A stretch of DNA of 15,851 nucleotides from Terana coerulea (Eukaryota; Basidiomycota; Agaricomycetes; Polyporales; Phanerochaetaceae), in the NCBI GenBank assembly GCA_024811115.1, contig JAKOGH010000081.1, forward strand, positions 1 to 15,851, in the 5' to 3' direction. This document shows positions 1 through 8,357 of the stretch, piece by piece; within the stretch, counting starts at the first letter, position 1; each line of letters starts with the position of its first letter. The position numbers and the translations under genes were made by a program. A model generated the notes under the pieces. It was not told the DNA's origin. It made no database searches and saw only the letters and a list, made by a program, of their open reading frames with translations.

Positions 1-326
1 TCGCTCCCTTTGCTATGTCCTTACCGCTGCTTCTCTCGTATCCTCTTCGTATCACTACTAGGCCGTTCCATTCAGCACTCCACTTAGACTTGAGGCCTCT
101 GGCACGTTAGCGCTGCAATATTTGCATCAGAACGTGCGAGCATTGCACTCGGCGTGCAACTTGCAAGAAATCGTAGGAAATATGACATTTCCACTGTATA
201 GCGGCTTCGTACAACGTGATGTATGAAGAAGATGTTGGAATGTTATGTGAAAAGGCTCTGGGCAAATGGTGCGCATATATGCTTGAATCATAGCGACACC
301 GTGAAGCCTGCTGTTGTACAGGCCCC
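1..326. other. Left flank of the nested element cluster, no feature recognised
   Basis: This stretch lies outside the left end of the minus-strand chromovirus LTR. Only short, low-complexity-free open frames of up to 85 codons are present on the minus strand, and none resembles a known domain. I see no tRNA fold, tandem repeat or LTR terminus. It may be host intergenic DNA or part of another old repeat; a homology search would be needed to separate these. Confidence 0.4.
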
Positions 327-1436
327 TGTGTCGTGGAGACGAGCTCGACATGTAACCAGAACAAGCAGATCAGAGTGGATAGAGAATAGATAGTAGAATA
401 TGTACAAGGGAGGGGCGACGAAGGCCAACTCTAGTAGATTTCATAGAACAGGCAGGCAGGTGCCAATACTTATTTCTAATGACCAAGAGGTCGAGATGAG
501 AGATAAGGCTAGAGAGTCCAGAGTGCTAAACAAGAGGGGGCGAGATCTGAATCAGAGATATGCACCGCCACGTGGAGCCGGGGTGATAGCAGTGTTTCAG
601 GTCCCTGTTTGCGTCTTTCTCACAGAGCCTGTAAACATGTGATCAACCCTTGCTATGGGTACTTATTTTGGAACAGAAATAATAAGCACTATATTATGAT
701 GCTGCCCTCAATTTTGGGCGATTTCTTGTGAGAGGAGAAAACAACGAACGCAATAAGGTAGTGATCTCTCAGCTAATTTGGGAAGTCAGTCATGTGCAAG
801 TGTGAACTATGTAGGTCGCAAGTTGCGTCTTCACCCAAGTAGAGGCTGTAGAGCGTGTCTAGTTCCTGCATAGCCATGCATGGCTTCGATGTTTTGTTTA
901 ATGATGCATATAGTTCTAAGACTATTTTCAGAAAGAAGATTGAATTTTTGGAGTTGTATCATCTAGAGCTGACAAGTAAGCACCACTTAAAATGAGCCCA
1001 TTCATGGGGAAAATCGCACTAATGAGTATCTATAGTCAATTAACATTTTCATATGCTGTATGGGCTTTTTCACCACGTAAATGCTGAGGAAGAGACAGGA
1101 AATTGTGAAGGATGCAAATGGAATGCAACTGGTTATGAAGCGTCCAGAATGATGCCATGCGCTGGCAAGTGGAGTGATGCTCCACACCATCCTTCAGCTT
1201 GGTAGTCAGGGGTCCTCAAAACTTTAGAGGTGCATGTCGGGAAATTCACTTTTAGCGCCTCTCTTGGTGCTAAGTATCTGAGAATGTGGGAAGAACTGAG
1301 CCGCATTTGGGCGCTAAGCGCCGGGATCATCGGAATGAAGTCCAGAGGCTCTAGGGCTGCTACCAGGCCATGTATCTGTGCTAATGAATGCAAGAAAATG
1401 AAAAATAGTACTACATATGCATGTCTGTCTGCAACA
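327..1436 (-). repeat. Chromovirus 3' LTR, split by a hAT-type insertion
   Basis: Segments 327-530 and 1267-1436 align to 14809-15016 and 15009-15170 of the partner LTR. The first 36 bases of each copy align without gaps but with many differences, while 421-522 and 1286-1436 are much closer, with mostly transitions. In element orientation the LTR begins with TG at 1436 and ends with CA at 327. After removing the 736-bp insertion and one duplicated site, the length is about 366 bp, against 362 bp for the partner. A 13-bp inverted repeat (ggcgct, one base, agcgcc) at 1310-1322 is identical in the two LTRs. The end at 327 rests on alignment to the partner and is the less certain boundary. Confidence 0.82.
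531..1266. mobile_element. hAT-type non-autonomous DNA element A inside the chromovirus 3' LTR
   Basis: The element interrupts the LTR alignment exactly. It is flanked by gtgctaaa (523-530) and gtgctaag (1267-1274), an 8-bp duplication with one mismatch. The partner LTR carries a single gtgctaag at 15009-15016, giving a true empty site. Its ends are imperfect inverted repeats: caagaggggg at the left, and caagagaggcg when the right end is read on the other strand. The 8-bp duplication is typical of hAT elements (other superfamilies such as P also make 8 bp). The 736-bp interior has only short open frames and no recognisable transposase, so movement would have needed an enzyme supplied in trans. 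The superfamily call is moderate because the inverted repeat is short and imperfect. Confidence 0.72.
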
Positions 1437-1447
1437 TTACTCCCACT
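1437..1447 (-). other. Chromovirus polypurine tract
   Basis: Read on the minus strand, the purine-rich run agtgggagtaa sits directly against the TGT that starts the 3' LTR. This is the position and composition expected of the plus-strand DNA primer in Ty3/gypsy elements. It fixes the internal boundary of the 3' LTR at 1436. Confidence 0.75.
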
Positions 1448-1461
1448 AAAGTCCATTGTCC

Positions 1462-1990
1462 TCAATGAACCGAGTGCCACAAATCTCCCTCCTTCCATCC
1501 AAACTCTGGTGATACAATATTGGTGAAATTTTGTAGTGGTTGCCACAGCAGAGTTGCAAACATGGCAGCATTAATGTGGCGAGCTGTGCTGGGATGCGAC
1601 TTATGGATTGTTTCGATGGCTTCTGGGGCATTCTCAAGGTTCTTTGCCAATTCCCAGGTGTTAGAACCCGAGCTGTAGCCCTTCCATTTGACAAGGTATC
1701 GGAATTGCCGGCAGAAGACTTCTACTGTCAAGTATCTCCTCCACCTCATACTCCTCCCCTCCTCTTCAACTGTGACTGGGGCTGGGGGGCGATGATAAGA
1801 CTTCATTGACTTCATTTCCCTTCCATGGTGAGAGCCGGTCAATGTGGAATATATTGTGGATTTTCAGCACTGTCGGTAATTTGAGCTTGTAGTCCCGATT
1901 GCCTACTCTCTCCAGGGATCTCGTAAGGTCCAAGCTATCTGGATCCCAGCTTGCAAGAGGCTTGATGCACCTGCACTTTGCGGCTGTTCA
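1462..1990 (-). pseudogene. pol: Chromovirus integrase C-terminus: GPF/Y module and chromodomain, frameshifted
   Basis: This is the C-terminal end of pol. A GPF/Y-like stretch reads IHNIFHIDRLSPWKG at roughly 1860-1815, typical of chromovirus integrases, where it helps multimerisation and DNA binding. It is followed by a chromodomain, a reader of methylated histone H3 that directs insertion into heterochromatin in known family members. The N-terminal chromodomain strand, YEVEEILDS, is encoded near 1750-1724. The core YLVKWKGY (1698-1675) and NTWE follow in a different frame, so at least one frameshift splits the fold. The C-terminal helix NAPEAIETIHKSHP is intact, and the frame ends near 1462, shortly before the polypurine tract. 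No functional protein could be made as it stands. Confidence 0.85.
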
Positions 1991-2950
1991 GCCAGACTTT
2001 ATCTCCAACATCAAACACTTTAGATGGAGGAGCACTAGCAGACATCCCTTCTTTGTAGTTCAAAGAGCTGCTTCTGCATTCTTACATGTCTGGGCAAGTA
2101 GTTCTGCTCAGGAGTCAGCTGCCAGCATGTTGCCGCGCCCTCAAGCTGGGATGGTGAAGTCTAGTTGGTACCCATACAGTACTTCGAATGGCAATCATCA
2201 ATGAGCTGAGTGTACTCTGGAATTGAGCGCGAACTCAGTAACTAGTATAAAATGAGCCCAGTTGTCTTGTTGTTGCAAGGTGAATAATTAGAGGTACTGC
2301 TCAATCTCCTGGTTGGCACGCTCTGTCTGCTCATTGGCCTGAGGGTGATAAGCTATTGTAAGCTGACTGTTAATTCCTAGCCTTTTGTACAAGGCCGTGA
2401 TGACTTTGGCAGCAAACTGTAGTCCTCAATCAGATATGATCCCTCGTGGTAGTCCATGGAGTCTGAAGAGTTCCTGTTTCAATAGCGATGCAATTCCTTC
2501 TGCCGTTACCAAGTCATTGATGAGCACAAAGTGTCCTTGCTTGGTGTACAGGTCAACGATCGTTAGAATGGCACTGTAAAGCTGTTTGTCTAAGCCCTTC
2601 GACAGTAGGAGTCCTGTTACCAAGTCTGCACCAATAATTTGCCAGAGTCCTTCTGGTACGGCTATTGGAAGTAGATCGACTACGTGGGTGAGAAGCAGGT
2701 TTGAATCGTTGACATTGTTTGCATCCTCGCATATACTGGTCGACAAAGGCTTGCATGAGCGGCCACCAGTAGTGCCAGCTTACCAGTTCGTAGGTTCCGT
2801 CGTGTTCTGAATGTCCAGCTGTTCTTCCATTGTGACACTCTGCTAGTATCCTCCTCCGTATTTCCAAGTCATCTAGTACATACAGCTTCTCTCGATAGTA
2901 TACCATTCCATCCCCTTCCTCCCATTCCTTCATTCCATCAAGTAGTCATC
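1990..2950 (-). pseudogene. pol: Chromovirus integrase (zinc finger and D,D35E core), degenerate
   Basis: Integrase inserts the cDNA copy into chromosomes. An N-terminal HHCC zinc finger is visible: histidines in CHNGRTAGH at about 2845-2820, and the pair in GCKQC with cysteines at 2721-2723 and 2712-2714. The core follows: GADLVTG with the first Asp at 2624-2626, the second Asp in GIISD at 2429-2431, and Glu in QTER at 2321-2323. The last two are 36 codons apart and in register by position, which is exactly D35E. The Gly usually found in the QANGQTE motif reads Glu. Two open frames (2933-2553 and 2746-2426, minus strand) overlap in different phases, so a frameshift lies between the finger and the core. 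Downstream stops break the rest. Confidence 0.87.
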
Positions 2951-3246
2951 ACGTGCCTGTCTTCTTCAGTCCCTTCAGTGCCTTTACTACTATTGCTTCT
3001 CTTAGCCCTGCCTTTCTGATATCCTTCTCTATTGAACTCTCTCCTGTCTCCATTCCTTCTGTTGTACCTAAGATGACTGCTGCGTTGATAGTCTGCAGGT
3101 GTCTTAGAACTAGTACTACTTGTTCTCAATTATCTTCGGTGTCTGGAACTTGGGATGATGCACTTTGGATTATCATGTCAGACTTGCCTTGTAACTTGCC
3201 TAGGCAATGTACCATCTCTATATGGAATTGCAACAGCCAGAGTGAC
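2950..3246 (-). pseudogene. Spacer of pol between RNase H and integrase
   Basis: This segment links the RNase H and integrase domains of the chromovirus polyprotein. In one minus-strand frame it reads as a fairly uninterrupted charged peptide with GTTEGMETGESSIEKDI around 3070-3020 and a Lys-rich run after it. No catalytic motif is visible. In intact elements this stretch carries the connection to the integrase finger, so I treat it as part of the same dead pol gene rather than a separate gene. Confidence 0.6.
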
Positions 3247-4630
3247 TATCTGGCTTGTCGGCGGGTTAGGTTCTGGGCTCTTATCCAGTGCTCCAGGTTC
3301 TTGTGATCTGAGTAGACAGTAACTTTTGGAAGTCCTTCTAAATGATGTTGAAATTCCTTTAGAGCTCTGACGATGGCCAACAGTTCCTTGTCATAAATCT
3401 CATAGTTGCGCTCTGCCAGTGACATCGTCTCTGAATGGAACACCACTAGATGCATGAGGTTATCGTCTCCTCATTGTGATAGGACTCCTCTGGTTGCAAA
3501 GTTCAATGCATCTACTTTGATCTTTGTTTCCTTAATTGGGTCATACATTGCGAGGATCAATGCCATAACGAAGGCTTTGCGCAAATCATCAAAGGCTGAT
3601 TGCTCTTCTAGTCCCCATTGCCAGAGTGTGTCCTTCTTGGTCAAATCATTTAGGGGTGAGCTTGACGTGAAAACCCCTCGATGAACCTTTGATAAAAGTT
3701 TGCAAAGCCGAGGAATCCTCATACATCTTGGAGAGTTTGAGAAGTGTGCCACTCTGTGATTGCTCGTACCTTAGCTGGATCCATCCTCACCTCCCAGCTC
3801 GGATAACTATACCTAGGTATTTGACCTCCTCTTTGTCAAACTCGCACTTTTTCGGTTTCAAGAACAAGTTGTACTCCTTTAGCCGTTGCAGAACTTCATG
3901 TGTTGTCTCTCGATGCACTTCTAAGTTGCTACTGTAGATCAGAATGTCATCCATGTAGACGGCCATCTTGTTTGTTGCTATCAAGTCTGCGAAGATGGCA
4001 TTTATGAGCAACTGAAAGGTGGCCGGTGAGTTCGTCAGTTCAAAGAACATGACCCTAGGTTCAAAGAGCCCTCGATTGGTGATAAACGCTGCCTTCCACT
4101 GATCTGACTCATGAATCTGGATGTTGTTGTATTCCCATCGGACATCGAATTTTGTGAAGATTCGCGCTCCCTTAAGCTTGTTAATGATGTCTAATGCTAG
4201 AGGGGAAGTGGATAGCGGTTCTTAATCGTAATCTCGTTGAGCTTTTGGTAGTCCTGGACGAGCTGCAATTTGCCATCTTTCTTCTTGATAAAGAAGACTG
4301 GAGATGCCATGGGAGACTTAGAAGGAACAATGTATCCTTTGGCCAGACTTTCATCCAGAAAACATCATAATTCCTCATCTTCTGGAACCAACATTGGAAA
4401 GGCTCTAGTGTGCAGTGTCTTTGAAGCTCCTTTCTTGAAGTCGATGATGTGGTCCCATGACTTGTGCTCTGGCAGTCAGTGAGACTCTTCCTCTGAGAAC
4501 ACATGAGTGTGGTGACAGTACTCCTCTGGGACCATTTCCTCAAAGGACCGCTGCCCTCATTTGCATGACTCCTCTTCGGCAATCTGCTGCAAGTAAATGT
4601 ATCTAGCACACATCCACAGCTCATCTCCTC
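3246..4630 (-). pseudogene. pol: Chromovirus reverse transcriptase and RNase H, degenerate
   Basis: This part copies element RNA into DNA and digests the RNA strand. Reverse transcriptase motifs appear in order: the fingers region with [19 protein letters not shown] coding near 4310-4260, a FTKFDV motif near 4160-4145 holding the first catalytic Asp, then FELTNSPATFQ and the intact catalytic YMDDILIYS with YMDD at 3957-3946. The connection continues through YLGIVI and a LNDLTKKD segment. RNase H shows VDALNFATRGVLSQ (about 3512-3471), ERNYEIYDKELLAIV with its Glu (about 3410-3370), and VYSDHKN with its Asp at 3308-3306. The open pieces 4624-4181, 4050-3787, 3752-3471 and 3455-3246 are in different phases or separated by stops, so the enzyme is inactive although the YMDD site survives. 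Confidence 0.92.
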
Positions 4631-4729
4631 TTTTAGGAGTCCAGCCTTAACCTAACTTCGCTGTGCCTTCTGATTAGCTCTCACTTTCTGAGAGCGCTGC
4701 TCTGCCTCCAATTCCAGTGTTTACGTCTT

Positions 4730-4915
4730 GCCAGTCAACTTGGGGATTGACTAATCTCAGCCAGGGCAATTCCAAGATGACTTCCTCGAGTCCTAGGCTT
4801 GTCACCAAGAAATCCCATTTTTGATCATGGTTACTAATAACCAGTCTAAGCCGTGCAAAATGAGTGAAGGTTCCGGGCTTGGTTGGAGCTGCCGTCGATG
4901 TTGTAGAGGGGCAGT
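4730..4915 (-). pseudogene. pol: Chromovirus protease, C-terminal part
   Basis: This is the C-terminal half of the aspartic protease domain, separated from its N-terminal half by the hAT-type element at 4916-5584. Reading through the restored junction gives LPLYNIDG, then after stops a conserved end with LVTSLGLEEVILELPWLR and NPQVDW (about 4810-4735). The family consensus here is an ILG-LPWL motif followed by NPxIDW. Several in-frame stops and a frameshift lie between LYNIDG and LVTSLG. It continues toward the reverse transcriptase without a gap. Confidence 0.8.
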
Positions 4916-5584
4916 TAGTGTTGCCGTGACTTGAATTGAATTGACTGTGACTTGACTTTTGATGACTGATCCTTTTGGGATAGTCAAGTCAAGTCGAGTT
5001 GTTCCGATCAACTTGACTGCAACTTCAGTCAACTTCAGTCAGTCCCGACAGACTTTAGAGTGAGTTCCGCAGCCTCTGAGCCACATACCTATATTTTCGG
5101 GGTGGGTGCATGCTCTATGGATTATTCATGGTGTATCCTAGTATCTCTACCTACATAGTATAGCTGCAAGGACGTGAAATTCAACTGCAAAGCGTCGGAG
5201 ATGGCACCGGCTTCTCCATTAACGTCGGGCGCTAATAATGCTGATCCGCGCACTAGCTCCTAGTGGGCACCTAAAGCTGATGTTCGCAGTCTCAGTTGTT
5301 GCATGCTCTCGTGGCAGCAAAAGGGTATATAATAAATGAGAGATGCATGAAAATGATGTCAAATGGGCTCAGTGAGTATTTTATCTCGTTTGAGGGCCAT
5401 AAAGCACGATTTGCGCTGAGGGTGACTAGTACCTTCCAATTCAGAATGCAGTCGTAACTGCAGTCACAAGTCAAGTCAAAGCTGAGTCAAGCCAACACAT
5501 CAGCCAGTGAATTGGCGTGACTTGACTGCGGTGTGACTTGACTTTGATGACTTGCGACTTTCTAGTCAGGTCACGGCAACATTA
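4916..5584. mobile_element. hAT-type non-autonomous DNA element B inside the chromovirus protease
   Basis: The 669-bp element is flanked by ggggcagt (4908-4915) and ggagcagt (5585-5592), an 8-bp duplication with one mismatch. The termini are inverted repeats: tagtgttgccgtgac at the left, and taatgttgccgtgac when the right end is read on the other strand, with one mismatch in 15. Removing the element and one duplicated site joins the two halves of the protease reading. Both subterminal zones are crowded with tgacttga-like and tcaagtca-like copies (4929-5040 and 5455-5560) in both orientations. This is the arrangement of transposase-binding motifs known in hAT elements. The interior has no long open frame, so it is non-autonomous. 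Confidence 0.85.
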
Positions 5585-5592
5585 GGAGCAGT

Positions 5593-5943
5593 TAGTAAGT
5601 CAACGGGCTGAGTGCCAGGTTTCGCTTTCGAGCGTAGTCCTTGTCAACAAATAATCTGCTGGCGCCGCTGTTTAGCATTGCCCAAGTCTTTCACGCCCAC
5701 TACATACACTCCCATCCAGAAGTGCTTCAACTGGCAATCAATCTTCTGAAGTTGGCATGAAGAAATTGTATTATACATACTACTAGCTGCATCCGATACA
5801 GAGGGAACTGGTGCTACAGACTCGGGTGCTATAGTGTCTTTAGAAGTTGAATCCTGTGGGTCCGTGTTAACTACTGATACTACAAAAGAGACAGTTTTCT
5901 TGAAACATAACGGAACAGAGCAGGACTTTGGTGATGAAGTCAA
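5593..5943 (-). pseudogene. pol: Chromovirus gag-pol linker and protease N-terminal part, catalytic Asp replaced
   Basis: An open segment from 5943 to 5644 on the minus strand carries a Ser/Thr/Pro-rich linker and then the first protease strands (CQLKHFWMGVYVVGVKD). In another frame, the active-site loop follows immediately as LNSGASRLFVDKDYARKRN, ending near 5620. Retroviral-type proteases need Asp at the first position of D(S/T)GA; here the codon at 5672-5670 is aac, giving Asn. A frameshift also separates the linker frame from the loop. The domain continues past the hAT-type insertion at 4916-5584. It is clearly a protease remnant, not a separate gene. Confidence 0.82.
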
Positions 5944-7102
5944 CGAAACCTGAAACAGTAGTGGTATAAGTATAAAGAGAACTGGATCTGAGTCAGTGTC
6001 TGTTTAGGAACAAGAGTCCATGTGCAGTACAGAGAAATGGTTGAAACCAGGGGGAAGCGCGCCAGGTTCTTAGCTGCAGCCTTAGCCAAGAACCTTACAA
6101 AAAATCCCCTGTTATTTCGCAAAGACATGCCTTTAGAGATGCTACCAACTGTGCCGATGATGCTATTGCTGCTTCTGACATGGATGAGGAGCTTAATGCA
6201 GATGAGTCCGACGTACTCAACACAGTTGTCGAAGACGACCTTGGTAGCCCACTGCCATCTGTACTGGCTGCACTGACTCTCGCTGCCGCTGCTCCTGCCT
6301 GTCCCATGTAGCGGGGGCAACATACCGTAGAGGTATGCTCTACCTTGTGTTAGTGCTGGCAGATGAACCAGCGGTGAGGGCAGGCCACAACAGTGTGTTC
6401 TTTTGATCCACATCTGAAGCATCTCTCCGCTAGCGCTTTCACGCCAGGCCTGGGCTAATCCTGGTGCTGAAGCTGTTGCTGAGATGTTCATGGCATCAGG
6501 GTCAGCTAGGGCCTGGATGGCTGAATTGGGGCCACCAGTGTGAAGTGTCAAGGTTCTGAGGTTGATGTCAACGGAGTAGTCCTGGGTCAATGCTTTTGCT
6601 CACGGGCCCACTCTGCATCTCGCTCACACTTTCTCCTGTCAATGTCCTATGCTGTCTCCACTATACGTATTAGAATCGACATGTCTCTGCCTGTCTCCGC
6701 GAATTTTGTCTTTGATGTAGGTGAACAGGTGCTTCTTATACTAAATGCGTCTGTCCTCCTCACTAAGGGTAGTATGGCCGGCGTACTGGTAGAACAGTGC
6801 CATATATTTCTGCGCCATCTTGTTTCCCACCCAAAGAGTATCAAGGGAGGCCAATGTATCTCTGGCCTCATCCACTATCTCAAATCACGTGCAGAAGGCT
6901 TGCAGGAACACTGTCCAATTGACGTACAGTGTTTCACCTTTTGTCAATGCTTCCATCATTGGTGTTGCCCAGATGGCTGCGTTTTCTACCAGAAAGTTGA
7001 GGCATGCTCCAATCCACTCATTAATTCAAGGGTCATACCCCATCTCCATGACTGGCTGGCCTTGTGTGTCTATAACTAGGTTACCATTGGCATCCTGGCT
7101 CT
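5944..7102 (-). pseudogene. gag: Chromovirus gag, main part: capsid region and CCHC zinc knuckle, degenerate
   Basis: Gag forms the cytoplasmic particle that packages element RNA. On the minus strand the capsid region begins with EWIGACLNFLVENAAIWATP (about 7019-6960), then WTVFLQAFCT, a stop, and LFYQYAGHTTLSEEDRR. These match the retrotransposon gag domain common in basidiomycete elements. A frameshift then leads into a basic stretch CERDAEWAREQKH near 6630-6595. A zinc knuckle CFRCGSKEHTVVAC (C-x2-C-x4-H-x4-C) is intact at 6421-6380. A Ser-rich linker follows toward 6100. At least four stops interrupt the likely frame, several readable as CGA changed to TGA. The N-terminal part lies beyond two insertions, at 7784-7829 and 14315-14450. 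Confidence 0.85.
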
Positions 7103-7110
7103 GTTGCTAC

Positions 7111-7783
7111 TAGTGTGGCTGCAGTTAGATTCTGAACCGTGGTTCGAACCTTGAACTTTAAACTGGACTGGCAGTTCAATTCGGGTCAGGTCTGGTTTGT
7201 GAACCTGTAGACCTAGTTTGGTTCTGAGTTCAACAAATAAGTGAGCTTAGTGAACCACATTCGAACTGAACTGAGCCTTTGTGAACCAGAACCTGAAGGT
7301 AGCTTTGTGATTACAAGAAATGGTGAAGAAAGTGCAAAGAAAGTGTGAAAACGTGAGCAAGTGTGCTTAATTGAACATAGTTGCCTTATTTGGGCTGCCA
7401 TGTTGTGCCAAGAACGGGCGCTTGCTTGTTCATCGCAAGTGAGCACACTGTTTATGTCAACGCTTTCGTTTGCAAGAGTGAGTATTGGCTTGTAAAGTAA
7501 ATAAACATTTATTCTAAATATACGCGCACACTTAGACTACAAGGGAGGACAGGGATCCCAATGCACGGTCTATGTACAGCTCAGCAATGGCCATCTGCGG
7601 TAACTTGCTGGTTTCTCGGTTCGAACTGGTTTATGAACCTGAACCTAGCTGCATGAACCAGTTCATAAAAAGTAATGGTCCTGTTTGGTTTTCAGTTCAG
7701 GTTCACTACTTACTGCTTGGTTCAAGTTCGAGTTCTGCTGACAGAGGTCAAAGACTGGACCAAACCGGACCGCGGCCACACTA
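7111..7783. mobile_element. hAT-type non-autonomous DNA element C inside chromovirus gag
   Basis: The 673-bp element is flanked by gttgctac (7103-7110) and gttgctgc (7784-7791), an 8-bp duplication with one mismatch. The ends are inverted repeats: tagtgtggctgcag at the left, and tagtgtggccgcgg from the right end on the other strand. About fourteen gaacc or ggttc motifs fill the two subterminal zones, eight at 7131-7300 and six at 7619-7735, in both orientations. These are probably transposase-binding sites. The middle (7320-7570) is free of them and has no long open frame. Its outermost bases (tagtgt, then gc) and its length resemble element B, though the inner motifs differ. It is non-autonomous. 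Confidence 0.85.
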
Positions 7784-7829
7784 GTTGCTGCACTCAGTGA
7801 GTGTGCGAAGGTTTTGGAGGAGTTCGAAG
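7784..7829 (-). pseudogene. gag: Chromovirus gag fragment between element C and copia
   Basis: These 46 bases belong to chromovirus gag and are stranded between the right end of element C and the copia 5' LTR. The first eight bases are the element C target duplication. On the minus strand the frame runs LRTPPKPSHTH, a stop, then VQQQSQDANGNLVID across the restored element C junction into the capsid region. The same frame also continues upstream across the copia insertion (SGSPSPVFFK at 14345-14315), which supports all three pieces being one gene. Confidence 0.65.
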
Positions 7830-8122
7830 TGTTGAGTCAGGATAAACGCTATAAGCGCTCTGCTCATATCTTCTCTATTGTTCTACCAGGTTCCACCATG
7901 ACAATCCCTATTGTCTATTGTCCTGATACCTATTTGTGTCTGTTTATAGTACAGCCACCCTATATTGTACATAAGGCAGCTCTCTGCGCCATACTCCAAT
8001 AAGACTCTTATAACTCTCAACTCACTTACGTGTATTCAAACCAACCTACAGATGAGTAACCATCCTAGCTTCCTCTAGGCTTCAGTAGAAGTGTATGCCG
8101 CTGTATGCGCTACACTTCTACA
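7830..8122 (+). repeat. Copia 5' LTR
   Basis: The 293-bp repeat starts with tgttgagtc and ends with cttctaca, so it has the TG...CA termini of an LTR. It aligns end to end with 14029-14314, with small indels and mainly C/T and A/G differences. A probable TATA-like element, tacataagg, lies at 7969-7977, where the partner LTR has the better tatataagg. A short inverted repeat (cgct, ata, agcg) sits at 7847-7857 near the outer end. Confidence 0.92.
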
Positions 8123-8123
8123 A

Positions 8124-8135
8124 GTTATGAGCCCC
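8124..8135 (+). other. Copia primer binding site, half-tRNA initiator Met type
   Basis: The sequence gttatgagcccc begins one base after the LTR. It is the reverse complement of ggggctcataac, which is the 5' stem plus most of the loop (with the CAT anticodon) of the initiator tRNA-Met anticodon arm. Most retroelements prime from the tRNA 3' end, but Drosophila copia and yeast Ty5 use a tRNA-Met half cut in the anticodon loop. The match and position indicate that same mechanism here. Confidence 0.82.
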
Positions 8136-8357
8136 AATGACGCGGTTGCTTGCGCCGTCACTGGCAGTAGCAACCAGCTCATTTGGTAAACTTGCCTGTA
8201 TCTGTTCTCTGCCATCGTGCGTGACAGTTGCGCTTCTCAGCGCACTGTCTGCGCCGAGCAAGCTGAGCAGGCTCGAGGGTGCCCTTTAGGGCCTCTCCAT
8301 TGGCTAAAGCCATGTCAGTACATTGTACTGACTGTTCTGTCCCTACAAAACCAAACA
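8136..8357 (+). other. Copia 5' leader, no gene
   Basis: About 220 bases separate the primer site from the gag start. No conserved domain is encoded in any frame. It would be the untranslated leader of the genomic RNA and probably holds packaging signals, which I cannot identify from one copy. Confidence 0.6.

Noticed and set aside
552..564. A 13-base match (atcagagatatgc) to 15782-15794 considered as flanking duplication or a second element end.
   Set aside because: The match does not extend on either side and sits at no element boundary, so chance is the simplest explanation.
4929..5040. Repeated tcaagtc/gacttga considered as a satellite or CRISPR-like array.
   Set aside because: Spacing is irregular, orientations are mixed and there are no unique spacers of constant length; the motifs mirror those at the other end of element B.
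5940..6590. A 216-codon minus-strand open frame considered as an intact gene.
   Set aside because: Only parts of it follow the gag reading (for example near the DPDAMNIS segment). The zinc knuckle and Ser-rich linker are in other frames, so it is a chance run through a decayed gene.
6540..7079. A 179-codon plus-strand open frame, among the longest in the window.
   Set aside because: It lies antisense to the chromovirus gag, whose minus-strand reading matches the gag capsid pattern; the plus-strand product resembles nothing known.
7131..7160. ggttcgaacc, resembling the T-arm and B box of a tRNA or SINE.
   Set aside because: It is one of about fourteen gaacc/ggttc motifs in element C, with no A box or cloverleaf partner; the inverted repeats and 8-bp duplication identify a DNA transposon.
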